Under the pieces are notes generated by a model. That model was not told where the DNA came from. It was given only the letters and a program-made list of their open reading frames with translations, and ran no database searches. A program made the position numbers and the translations under genes. Shown here one piece after another: positions 27,501 to 35,257 of a stretch of 64,000 nucleotides of DNA. The stretch comes from Desulfuromonadales bacterium (GTDB lineage: Bacteria; Desulfobacterota; Desulfuromonadia; Geobacterales; Pseudopelobacteraceae). Each line of letters opens with the position of its first letter. Positions within the stretch are counted from its first letter, which is position 1. The stretch spans positions 62,001 through 126,000 of the forward strand of contig JAENWA010000098.1 of NCBI GenBank assembly GCA_016650295.1, given 5' to 3'.

Positions 27501-30500
27501 GGTTCCGACGCCGGAAGAAACGCATTTGTCGGCCCGCAGCCAGAGTTGCAGCCCGGCGGCGGGGATCTCGGTAACCGGCCCCAGAAAGCTGTAGATTTCG
27601 GTCCTGATCGCTTCCTGGTTGCCGGCGTTGTCACGGGAGTAAAACTTGAGAATTGTATCGCCGGATATGCTGATTGGTACGGAGTAGCTGATGCGTGTCC
27701 CGCTGGTGGCAGGATCGGAGCCGTCGGTCGTGTAGTAAATGGTGGCCGGTTCACTGCTGGCCAGGGTGGCGGTCTGGGGTGAACTATAGCATCCGCCCGG
27801 AGTGGTTAAGGTCGTTAGCGGGACAACGGTATAACTCTCGGTGTTTACCGCCTCAACATTGCCGCTCAGATCTCGGGCGTAGTACTTGATGGTTGTGGCG
27901 GTGGCGATGCCCAGCGGAGAGCTGTAGGTCTGCACCGTGCCGCTGGTGGTCGGATCTGAGCCATCGGTGGTGTAGTAGATGGTGGCAGGCTCGCTGGCGG
28001 TAAGGGTAACGGTCTGGGCGGCGTGATAATTCCCGCCGGCGGGCGCAGCATTGCTGATCGGCGCCGTGGTGTCGATGTAGGTGGCCGTCGCTGTATGAGG
28101 GACATCCATAGTGAGGTAGCAATACCATCCCTGACCGGCGCAGTCTCCCGTCCAGCCGGAGAAGGACGTGCCGGTGGCCGGGTTGGGGTCAAGCCTTACC
28201 GGGGTGAAGGGAACTACTGCAGCGTTGCATGTGCCAGTGGTACAGGTGATGACATCCGGGTAACTGGTCACGCTGCCATGGCCGTTGCCGCTGATGGTGA
28301 TCCCGAGGTTGCTCAGGCTGTTCCGGCCGTCCAGGTTGAATGTGAATGGGAGCGCTCCGCCGCTGGTATTTTCCACCACCAGATAGTAGGCATAGCCCGG
28401 TTGCCAGGGATAACCGCTCAGGCTCTGGTTGAGGGAGGAATCTGCATAGCCACTGGAATTCCAATGTGCTGACGAGTCCTTCGGCGGAACCGTCCCCTGC
28501 GCCAGATAAAGCATTATGCCAGCGTCATGGGTTGACGTATGGTGCCAGAGCAGGGCATCGGCCGGGACGTCGATGCGGTACAGCCTCTGTTCGCCGGCGG
28601 CCAGGGTGGTGGAGAGCGTGCCGTTGGCAAAGGGGATGATCCCGTCGAGCTTCAGCCGTTCCGCTCCAACGCCGGACGAAAGGTCGAAGGTGGCATCGGT
28701 CTTGGCATAAACGCCGATATAGTAGGTAGCGCCGGGGCGCAGCGGCGGGGTCGGGATGGTCGTAGTGCCGGGTGTTTCGATGGTGATATAGGGATTCGGA
28801 TTCAGGTAACTATTGTCACCAGCCCAGTTCATAAAACCGGGCAGAGACGTCTGGTTACCATCAGCACCCATGCCCGGCGGGATGGTGTCGCGGATGATGA
28901 TACCGACATCACCCACCTGCTGTGTCATGGTCAGGTTCCAGGCGGTGGGGGTGCTGCTGGCCAGGGTGGTGGATGACTGCGGAATCGTCACTCGATAATA
29001 GCGCATGTCACCGGCAGCCAGTGTCTGGCCGGTCTTGCTGCCGGCGGATAGGTCAAGATCCTGGAAATAGCCGCTACTGTCCAGCGGGCCGTTGGTGTCA
29101 CGCACATTGCCCGCTGCCACCTTGAGGCGGTAGCGGATGTTGGAATTGACCGCCTTGATGCCGAGCCACCAGTCGCCCGGCGCCAGCTGTAGCTCGCTAC
29201 GGCGGTCCAGCGGCACCCAGTTGCCATACATGGTGCCGGTCAGAGTCTGGATACGGTCGTAGGCAAGGGGGGGTGAATCATAATAGTTGTAATTTGGGTC
29301 GGTGGCGTCACTGCGGTGATAGGGCGATGGTACTCCCCCCTTGCGAATATACAGTTCCGGCTTGCCGCTCAAGGCCTCCACCACGGTCTTGAGGATGCCG
29401 CCATTGGCGTCGGGGATGGTAATGCGGAAGAAATGCCAGTCGTCCTGGCCGAGGTCGGTCCCCTGGTCGCCGGTGGATGGGTTGATGATCGGGTTACCTA
29501 GATGGTCAATTCCGGAATCGCCAATATAGGGAGGAGTCAATCCCGCAGGATATTGGAAAGCTGCACCGGAAGAATCCAGGTTGTTCCTGTCCGGCATCGT
29601 CCAGCTACGGCGGTTCCTGGCCGGATCAGCCGAAATGATCTCGCTGGTGATGGTGTAATCGGTGATGCCGATCCCCTGTACCGCGATATACCAGATGCCC
29701 GGTTCCAGATATGGCGAGGTCAGCACGGCGAACGGCGATGTCACTTCTAGTGTCGGCTGACCAGGGGCTTTGGGAATACCGATCTTGCTGACATACAGTT
29801 TGACGGCGCCATTGGTGGCTGCTGTCCCGATCTTCCATCCGGCCAATGGGTAGCCATTGACCGTAGCCGGAATGGTTACCTGATAATATTGAATCTGCTC
29901 ATCAACAAGCGAACTGCTTGCAGAACCGTTATCGAGTACGAGTGGCTCAGGTGTCTGGACGATCACTTCCAGATCATAGGTGGCATCCGGGTAGGTGGTG
30001 ATGTAGTTGGTTGGATTGACGAGCGAGGTGCCGGCCACTGCCAGCGTATAATCGCCTGCCACGGGCTGGGGAACGGTAATCAGGGTATCGTTGGACCACG
30101 GGGGGCTATACCCTCCTTCATGTGCGGTGTAGTACCCATATGGATTGTATAGGTTGAGAGAAGGGATCATCCCGCTTCCTGCCGCATCCTGATGTAAGGC
30201 CATCGTCGGGTTGCCGACCCGGTTCTTGAGTCTGATTTCCATGCTGGTCAGGCCGGCCGGCACCTGGAAGCGATAGACTTTCTGCTGCCCGTACTGCAAT
30301 GCTTCACTGCTCCAGACAACCGGGGTTCCCACTGCCGCCGGTGTTGAGGTTTTGTCCGCCACCGGCATCTCACCGTGGCTGGTCAGGGTGTAACTGACCC
30401 CGCCGCTGCCGATGGTGGCGCCGTCAGGCGGGTTCTGTCCCTCACTGAATACTGCAATGTAGTAGGTGCCGGCCGTGATGGAGGTTTGAGGGCTTTTGGC

Positions 30501-31802
30501 ATATTTGTAGAAAAATTCACGGCCAGACTTCTGGCGACGGACGCCGTTATAATAATAGGTCGAGTCTGAGGCATTGTTGTCGTTGCCAGCTATCATGTTG
30601 GGAAGCACACCCTGGCGGATCGCCATCTGGGCCTCGCCCACGGTTGTTTCCAGATTCGTCGACCAGCTTTTTGCTCCGGCCGGAACGGTCACGCGGTAAT
30701 ACGTTGCCTCACGTGGCGCCAGCTCTGTACTACTCTTGATGCTGCCGGTACCGGAAAAGGCCATATCCTGCACCTGGATCGGCCAGGGGATACCGCCGGC
30801 GTCAGTTCCGATGCCGATGCCGCGACTTTCCAGGGTGTACGAGAGCGGCGTGGTATCGATGCCGTCTCCCGAAACGCCGACATAGTAGGTGCCGGCTTCC
30901 AACGGGCTGCCCAGGCCGGCGATCAGGTAGGAATTCCTATCGCCGGCAGGGCGACCAGTGGGACCTCCAAAGCCGCTACCTTCGTTATATTGCTGGTCTC
31001 CAATACCAGGAGCCCATTGCCAGCCTGTCTGCCAATTGTTCAGACGTTCCGGATAACCATTCCACCAGCCGGTATGGATGCTGAAATCAACCGGTAACTG
31101 ATCGCGACGAACTACCATGCGCGGATTGCCGACCGTCGCCTTCAAACGCAGGTCCCAGCCGAGGAAGTCCGGCTCATAGGTGGCGTTATTGGGATCGGTT
31201 GAGGATGGCACTGTGAACTTGAACCACTGCAAGGTAGCGGCAATCTGACCGGTGACGGCGGTGCTGCTCTCATTGACCTGCTTCAATGGCGCAGGTATCT
31301 CTCTCGTGGTCAACTGGAACGCACCCATGGCCTGATTGGGGGTGTTAATGCCGATGTACCAGATGTCGGCCTGGTGGCCGGGATGCTGGAGGAAACCGTA
31401 ATTGCTGGTTGCATCCATGTGGTAAGACTCGCTGAGACCGGCGTTATAGGCGCTGTTGCCGTTGCGGTAGTTCCAGCGAGCCGGGACGGCGTTGCGTCGC
31501 AGAGCAATTTCCCTCCCTGCTTGATGGGCTGCATCGAGATCGAGCTGCCACCCCAGGAAACCGAGCTGGGAGTTGATGTCGCTCACCTGGTAGTAGCGCC
31601 AGCCGGAACGGGTTGTGTCGTCATTGGTGATCGGTACCGTGTTGTAGGGGTAGGCATAACCAGCCGGTACCGGGTTGGGGTCGCTGGTGTTGATGAACGG
31701 TTTCCCGGTGACAACGGGTATATTGTTGGTCAGGGTATAGGAGAAGCTGCCGCTGCCGTAAACCGTGATGTACCAGGCGCCGTCAGTGAGTGTGGGAGGC
31801 AC
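24540..31802 (-). CDS. Giant secreted multi-domain protein, C-terminal part after in-frame stop
   Basis: About 2420 codons in the same frame as the upstream segment, separated from it only by the TAA at 31803-31805. Domain order: many PPC/pre-peptidase-like beta domains (GTYYIGV, WYIAVQG; residues 1-1120); a GxGxV...GWTGDC repeat (about 1130-1210); two chitobiase C-terminal-like domains (EPATIYYTTDGSDP; 1215-1370); a LamG-like lectin domain (LQLWLRADKC; 1385-1590); five alternating InlB-type repeats (VTGTxTNGTISC and TTSAGTNGTISA; 1595-1985); an MBG-like region (1990-2170); an Ig-like domain; a last GxGTITS repeat; and a beta-helical tail. Probably a surface or matrix adhesin. Whether this part is made depends on readthrough, internal initiation (GTG at 31802) or an error in the sequence. 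Confidence 0.75.
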   Translation of the reverse strand: MPPTLTDGAWYITVYGSGSFSYTLTNNIPVVTGKPFINTSDPNPVPAGYAYPYNTVPITNDDTTRSGWRYYQVSDINSQLGFLGWQLDLDAAHQAGREIALRRNAVPARWNYRNGNSAYNAGLSESYHMDATSNYGFLQHPGHQADIWYIGINTPNQAMGAFQLTTREIPAPLKQVNESSTAVTGQIAATLQWFKFTVPSSTDPNNATYEPDFLGWDLRLKATVGNPRMVVRRDQLPVDFSIHTGWWNGYPERLNNWQTGWQWAPGIGDQQYNEGSGFGGPTGRPAGDRNSYLIAGLGSPLEAGTYYVGVSGDGIDTTPLSYTLESRGIGIGTDAGGIPWPIQVQDMAFSGTGSIKSSTELAPREATYYRVTVPAGAKSWSTNLETTVGEAQMAIRQGVLPNMIAGNDNNASDSTYYYNGVRRQKSGREFFYKYAKSPQTSITAGTYYIAVFSEGQNPPDGATIGSGGVSYTLTSHGEMPVADKTSTPAAVGTPVVWSSEALQYGQQKVYRFQVPAGLTSMEIRLKNRVGNPTMALHQDAAGSGMIPSLNLYNPYGYYTAHEGGYSPPWSNDTLITVPQPVAGDYTLAVAGTSLVNPTNYITTYPDATYDLEVIVQTPEPLVLDNGSASSSLVDEQIQYYQVTIPATVNGYPLAGWKIGTAATNGAVKLYVSKIGIPKAPGQPTLEVTSPFAVLTSPYLEPGIWYIAVQGIGITDYTITSEIISADPARNRRSWTMPDRNNLDSSGAAFQYPAGLTPPYIGDSGIDHLGNPIINPSTGDQGTDLGQDDWHFFRITIPDANGGILKTVVEALSGKPELYIRKGGVPSPYHRSDATDPNYNYYDSPPLAYDRIQTLTGTMYGNWVPLDRRSELQLAPGDWWLGIKAVNSNIRYRLKVAAGNVRDTNGPLDSSGYFQDLDLSAGSKTGQTLAAGDMRYYRVTIPQSSTTLASSTPTAWNLTMTQQVGDVGIIIRDTIPPGMGADGNQTSLPGFMNWAGDNSYLNPNPYITIETPGTTTIPTPPLRPGATYYIGVYAKTDATFDLSSGVGAERLKLDGIIPFANGTLSTTLAAGEQRLYRIDVPADALLWHHTSTHDAGIMLYLAQGTVPPKDSSAHWNSSGYADSSLNQSLSGYPWQPGYAYYLVVENTSGGALPFTFNLDGRNSLSNLGITISGNGHGSVTSYPDVITCTTGTCNAAVVPFTPVRLDPNPATGTSFSGWTGDCAGQGWYCYLTMDVPHTATATYIDTTAPISNAAPAGGNYHAAQTVTLTASEPATIYYTTDGSDPTTSGTVQTYSSPLGIATATTIKYYARDLSGNVEAVNTESYTVVPLTTLTTPGGCYSSPQTATLASSEPATIYYTTDGSDPATSGTRISYSVPISISGDTILKFYSRDNAGNQEAIRTEIYSFLGPVTEIPAAGLQLWLRADKCVSSGVGTVSSWGDASGNGNAATGSGAIVVANGMNGRAVMKFDGSHSYSVAPLAISNPYTILTVSKQDGSMLGRLISSASVNWVLGYMYSYQDVFYPNGWVSQPNATNTGDPIIYTATGDGSTSSFYRDGTKLAENSNGITAPGTLNLGGSVSYGEYSDGKIAEVIVYNRVLDDTERSLIENYLKEKYYTYTVSVTGTVTNGTISCVSPVNFNTNSICTITPNIGYHLATFSVDGIDMFAQVSGSSYTIANVIANQSVTGSFAINTFAITTSAGTNGTISASQTVNYGANSTAVVVTPATGYHIATVTVDGASQTIADPKTFSTSFTNVTATHTVSATFAIDTFTVSVTGTITNGTISCTSPVNYNTGSVCTITPATGYHLATFSVGGADKFALVSGGIHTITNVIANQSVTGSFAINTYAITTSAGTNGTISASQTINYGANSAAIAVTPATGYHIATVTVDGTSQTISDPKTFSTSFTNVTATHTVSATFAINTFTVSVTGTITNGTISCTSPVNYNTGSVCTITPATGYHLATFSVDGVDKFPLVSNNSYTISGVTSNQIVTGSFSANTQAITGFTPPATATYGDAAITLSASATSGLPVSFAVVSGPATLNGSTLTITGAGTISVKATQGGNGNYAAATDVTKTIVVSPKALTITASNASRAYGAANPTNPGFTAPALVNGNTISGLTYTYAATATATANVGTTHTITPSTAVFGSGSAANYTISYDAGTLTIAGKANQSIASISFNPASLTVGGTTIASATATSGLTVTFTSTTPSVCTVIDTTVTGKTPGTCTIAANQSGDSNFNAANQVTHNINIDAGPQTLTVTVIGQGTITSIPQNVGAISCIGTGNGCSTSFVYNTSVVLSATSPFPTWGGACSGISQTCNITMDANKNVTATFITPNVIHSLGNQKDYTTLISAYLDIALGSKTTLLLQQQDFTAFAFDRNVDLTLIGGFNNNYSDNSGHSSTLNGPVTVRSGSLRVKNIIVK
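25921..26960 (-). repeat. 459-bp tandem repeat within the giant gene
   Basis: The motif GCCAGATGGTAGCCGGTGGC (with variants) starts at 25921, 26380 and 26839, an exact period of 459 bp. Each unit encodes two beta domains (153 codons). Copies 1 and 2 are nearly identical over long stretches and the third is more diverged and partial, which points to recent duplication or gene conversion. Confidence 0.9.
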
Positions 31803-33389
31803 TTACGTGATGCTCTCGGTCACTCCAGCCGGGGCCTCGGAAAGGGCGCTGTTTGTCCAGCGGTTGGGGATATCGCCGCTACGGATATACAGCTCCGGAT
31901 TCTGTCCGGCCAAGCCGGGAGTGAGGTTGATCTGCCAGGCGATCTGGTCGATCGGCACATCGACCCGGCAGGTGGTGTAGCCGTAGCCGCTGATGGTGTT
32001 GGTTGTACTGCCGGCAAAGCTTAAGGTAGTTACCTGCTGTTTTCGGGAATCCAGGGTGATGCTGCTGCCTGGGGCGCCGGTAACACCGATGAAATAGACG
32101 GCATTGGTCAGGTAGGGGGGGACCAGCAGCATCTGGCCGACCTCGAACTGTTCGGCCTGATCGGTCCAGGCAGTTTTGACCGGAGCCGTGGACTGCTTGA
32201 CCCAGAGGGTCTGGTTGCCGCCATTCAACCATAAACGCCAGGCCCGGATGGTGGCGTCCACGCTGGTCTTGTAGTAATAAGTCCCCTCCGGCCCGATGGT
32301 GGCTGCCGGGATGCTACTGGTATCGCCGACCGTGCCGATGTCCTGAGCATAAATGTCGCCGCTGAAGATGTTCCAGGAGGAAGATGCTCCGCTGGCATGA
32401 ACGCGGATATACCAGCTCTGGTTGTTGCTGTACTGGCTGGCAGCCAGGATGAGACCGTCCGAACCACTGCCGGTTGATTGGTAGGTGGTATCGCCTAATG
32501 GGATGGAACCCTGCTGGAGATAGAAGTCGGCCTCACCGCCGAGAACGTTCAGCACGGTGCGCCACGCGCCGGTTGCCGGGGTCTGGCTGGTAATGCGGAA
32601 AAAGTAGTCGCCGGCGCCCGGCGCCGGCTGACTGATCGTGCTGGTGCCGCCTGGAGTGCTGCCGTTGTCCCAGGTGAGGTCCTGAACATAGAGGTCGCCG
32701 GAAGTAAGCTGCCAGGATGCACCGGGAGCGGCATGGACACGGATATACCACTCCTGACCGTCCAGGGAATCGTCGGCATTGAGGTAGATTATATCTGAAC
32801 CGGCATTAACTGAGCTGTAGCTGCCGCCGGTTTCCGGCGCAGAACCCTGCTGGAGGTAGAGATCAGCCTCGCCACTGTTGACCTTGAGGACGTTGCGCCA
32901 GGCTGGGTGAAGCGGTGACTGACCGGTTATTTTGAAAAGGTAGTCACCCCCTGCCGTATCCGGCTGGGTGATGATGCTGGTCCCACTAAGGGTGGCGCCA
33001 TTGTCCCAGGCCAGTGCACGCAGGAAGGTTGGATCAGGGGTATAGCTGTAGGTCAGGTCGTCGTTGGCATAGATCCGCACATGGTAGCTGCCGCCGTCGG
33101 CAAGGGACGCTGCAGGCACGAGCAGTGTGTGGAGGGTCTGTCCGGTGCTGGCAGCCACTTGGCTGCCTTCGTCATGGTTGGTCCCTGTGTAAAGGTAAAA
33201 GTCACTGGAGGCGGTGCTGGAGAGCACCAGGCGCATCCCGGTCTGGGGAGTGGGCAGGGTGATGTCGTAATAGTAATACTCGCCGTTGCTGAGGCTGCCG
33301 GTCTGGGTTTCTGCGAAGGCTGATGTAACGGCTACGAACAGGAGGAGAGCAAACAGGAAAGACGTCACAGTGAGACGGCGTGATAACAT
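31803..33389 (-). CDS. Giant secreted protein, N-terminal part with signal peptide
   Basis: 528 residues starting MLSRRLTVTSFLFALLLFVA with a signal peptide cleaved after AFA, so it is exported. The rest is repeated beta domains of PPC type (YYYYDITLP, DYFFRITSQTP, QSWYIRVHASG), about four units each near 110 residues. The frame extends to 33434, but GGAGG lies just before the ATG at 33389. It ends at a TAA inside what looks like a domain boundary, and the next codon continues the same repeat pattern, so the intact gene would encode about 2949 residues. A candidate promoter is at 33452-33480. Alone, this part would be a small secreted PPC protein. Confidence 0.8.
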   Translation of the reverse strand: MLSRRLTVTSFLFALLLFVAVTSAFAETQTGSLSNGEYYYYDITLPTPQTGMRLVLSSTASSDFYLYTGTNHDEGSQVAASTGQTLHTLLVPAASLADGGSYHVRIYANDDLTYSYTPDPTFLRALAWDNGATLSGTSIITQPDTAGGDYLFKITGQSPLHPAWRNVLKVNSGEADLYLQQGSAPETGGSYSSVNAGSDIIYLNADDSLDGQEWYIRVHAAPGASWQLTSGDLYVQDLTWDNGSTPGGTSTISQPAPGAGDYFFRITSQTPATGAWRTVLNVLGGEADFYLQQGSIPLGDTTYQSTGSGSDGLILAASQYSNNQSWYIRVHASGASSSWNIFSGDIYAQDIGTVGDTSSIPAATIGPEGTYYYKTSVDATIRAWRLWLNGGNQTLWVKQSTAPVKTAWTDQAEQFEVGQMLLVPPYLTNAVYFIGVTGAPGSSITLDSRKQQVTTLSFAGSTTNTISGYGYTTCRVDVPIDQIAWQINLTPGLAGQNPELYIRSGDIPNRWTNSALSEAPAGVTESIT

Positions 33390-33451
33390 GACAACCTCCA
33401 GGAGATAAGTTCGGTAAACGGCTAGATGTTGCATGGTTATGTAATTTTTGC

Positions 33452-33480
33452 ATTGTTTACAAAAAATGTTTTATTTGCAA
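33452..33480 (-). promoter_or_regulatory. Candidate promoter of the giant gene
   Basis: On the minus strand, TTGCAA (33475-33480), a 17-bp spacer and AACAAT (33452-33457), in an AT-rich stretch 63 bp before the start codon. Confidence 0.4.
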
Positions 33481-33510
33481 GTTTTATTTGAATAAATTAC
33501 AAAACAACTT

Positions 33511-33663
33511 CCTGATTCGTTCTAATTAGCGGCTAAAAAATTGTCATCCCCGAATGTCTTTATACGGGGATCCAGATTTCAAGGAGTTAAAAGACTGGAT
33601 TCCCGATTACTACCTCGGGAATGACAGACAAGGAAATCAAGCCGCGAATTAGAACGAATCAGG
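33511..33663 (+). mobile_element. MITE-like terminal-inverted-repeat element, copy 2
   Basis: 153 bp, nearly identical to 24167-24318 and in the same orientation, with the same terminal inverted repeats (CCTGATTCGTTCTAATTAGC at the left). It lies between the promoter of the giant gene and the osmC remnant. Confidence 0.85.
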
Positions 33664-33675
33664 AAAGGAGATCAT

Positions 33676-33777
33676 ATGAAACGAAAAGCTTCGGCAGAAT
33701 GGAAAGGCAGCCTCAAGGACGGGAACGGCAGTGTTTCCACGGAAAGCGGTGTGCTGACCCAGGACCAGCATAGATAG
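33676..33777 (+). pseudogene. Truncated osmC-family peroxiredoxin-like gene
   Basis: 33 codons starting MKRKASAEWKGSLKDGNG and continuing SVSTESGVL, the N-terminus of OsmC-type peroxide-detoxifying proteins. After GVLTQDQHR comes TAG, and the rest of the roughly 140-residue protein is missing. A good AAAGGAG site precedes the ATG, 3 bp after the right end of element copy 2. The truncation lies between two mobile-type repeats. Confidence 0.7.
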
Positions 33778-33815
33778 TTCAAAGCATATTGATGACGTAA
33801 TCCCCTTCGCCTATT

Positions 33816-33979
33816 AGGAGCCTGTCGGACTTAGGGTAAATCTACTGCAAATCCGTCTGAACGGTCCATATTTCACCGCTTTCTTGGTCAATAGAACAAC
33901 TATTGACCTGCAAAATCGGCAAAATCTGTCCTCGCCCAGTCGAATTTTCGCTACGATTTCCTAAGTCCGACAGACTCCT
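33816..33979. mobile_element. Second palindromic element (164 bp) overlapping the murB-like 3' end
   Basis: AGGAGCCTGTCGGACTTAGG at 33816-33835 and CCTAAGTCCGACAGACTCCT at 33960-33979 are inverted repeats with one mismatch. The interior has no gene. The right end supplies the last codons and stop of the murB-like gene. Confidence 0.75.
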
Positions 33980-35138
33980 GGGTGACATCAACTCCAATTG
34001 CCCAACCGGGTTCACAACTTCCTGGCGTAAATGGATTATTATTTATGAACGTATCAATATCTTTATTCTTGAAACGCCCCAAAAAACGTACTTCCGGTTC
34101 TAAAAGAATGTCCAGTTTTTCCCGTACCCGGGTCTGAATCAAGAGGCTGAGAGATGCAACATCCGACCCGGTTGCGTGCGGATATCCACAGATCGCAAGG
34201 ATATGGCGGGGGCTTAGTCCGACATTTCCCCAACGATCTCCATTCATAAATCCACAGGCGCGAATCGCAAGTGCTGCGGGAAAACGCGTTGAGTTAGCGT
34301 CGGGTTTGTACCAGGAAAAGAGACTTTCAGCGAACCCGTGTCCCCTGACAAGACTCGCCAGGCGAAGTGCGGTCTCCGTTTTCATGACCGGGTTAAGAAA
34401 AAAGCTTCCGGCGCTGGGAATCCAGTTGTCTCTCCCGACGACCATGCCTTTGCTCTCCCTGACTTCAAGCACCGTAGCCCTGCGCGCTCTAATGTCATCA
34501 AATGCCCGTCCGCGCTCAGTATGCAGCTTCAAGATATCCTTGTACACGATGGAGTCTAATGGACCTGTATCATTGAATTCCATAGATACATTCAGAATGA
34601 CAAATCTTGACGAGTAGTTTGCTGATTCCTTGAGTGAACTGGACCGATAGGAGAATTTAAGAAATTCGGCATCCAAATCAACAATCGAGCAGTCTTGAAG
34701 ATCAAACGCGCGTGCTGACAAGAATCGATCAGAGAACCGTTGCCCATATGCAGCGATATTCTGTACAACAGCCGCCCCCACAGTTCCGGGTATCCCGGAA
34801 AGAAGTTCCAGCCCTGGAATGCCCTGTTCACACAATACATCAACCAGATAGTCAAATCGGCAACTCCCGGCAACGTGGACCAAAATGGAGTTTTTGCTCT
34901 TCGAAATATCAATAACAGAGCCATCTCTATAAAGTATGAGAGGGGTGTCCAGCACCTCACCAAGCAGCGTGTTCGAAAGTTCGCCTGCAACGTTGACGTT
35001 AGATCTACTAGTGGCGTCAAGGCTTAACAGGTAATCACTCAGTTCTTCAGGATCGCTTATTACACGGATATCTGAACAACGAGAACCCAGACCCAGTGTG
35101 TTAAATAACTCGATTTTCGAAGATGACAGATAACGCAT
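33951..35138 (-). CDS. MurB-like FAD oxidoreductase
   Basis: A 395-residue protein with the type I MurB pattern: FAD-binding GLELLSGIPGTVGAAVVQNI, then AYGQ; substrate-site Tyr in FSYRSSS; the proton-donor Ser in PSAGSFFLNP; and the C-terminal Glu in LEPEVRFLG. MurB reduces UDP-GlcNAc-enolpyruvate to UDP-MurNAc in peptidoglycan synthesis. The residues needed for catalysis seem present, but the gene lies beside a lipid/polyketide cluster rather than with mur genes, so it may be a paralogue with another substrate. AAGGAAA precedes the ATG. The final residues (VGLRKS) come from the palindromic element at 33816-33979, so the native C-terminus has been replaced. It follows the radical SAM gene by 119 bp. 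Confidence 0.8.
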   Translation of the reverse strand: MRYLSSSKIELFNTLGLGSRCSDIRVISDPEELSDYLLSLDATSRSNVNVAGELSNTLLGEVLDTPLILYRDGSVIDISKSKNSILVHVAGSCRFDYLVDVLCEQGIPGLELLSGIPGTVGAAVVQNIAAYGQRFSDRFLSARAFDLQDCSIVDLDAEFLKFSYRSSSLKESANYSSRFVILNVSMEFNDTGPLDSIVYKDILKLHTERGRAFDDIRARRATVLEVRESKGMVVGRDNWIPSAGSFFLNPVMKTETALRLASLVRGHGFAESLFSWYKPDANSTRFPAALAIRACGFMNGDRWGNVGLSPRHILAICGYPHATGSDVASLSLLIQTRVREKLDILLEPEVRFLGRFKNKDIDTFINNNPFTPGSCEPGWAIGVDVTQESVGLRKS

Positions 35139-35257
35139 TTAGACAATTTCCTTGCGCGCAACGTGTGCAGGCCCTTCTTTTTCTCCACTGTCTCGCATGG
35201 TTAAAACGCTCACTCAGGCTGGCGGTGTCTATGTGCCAGCATTTTCTTACGTTATCT

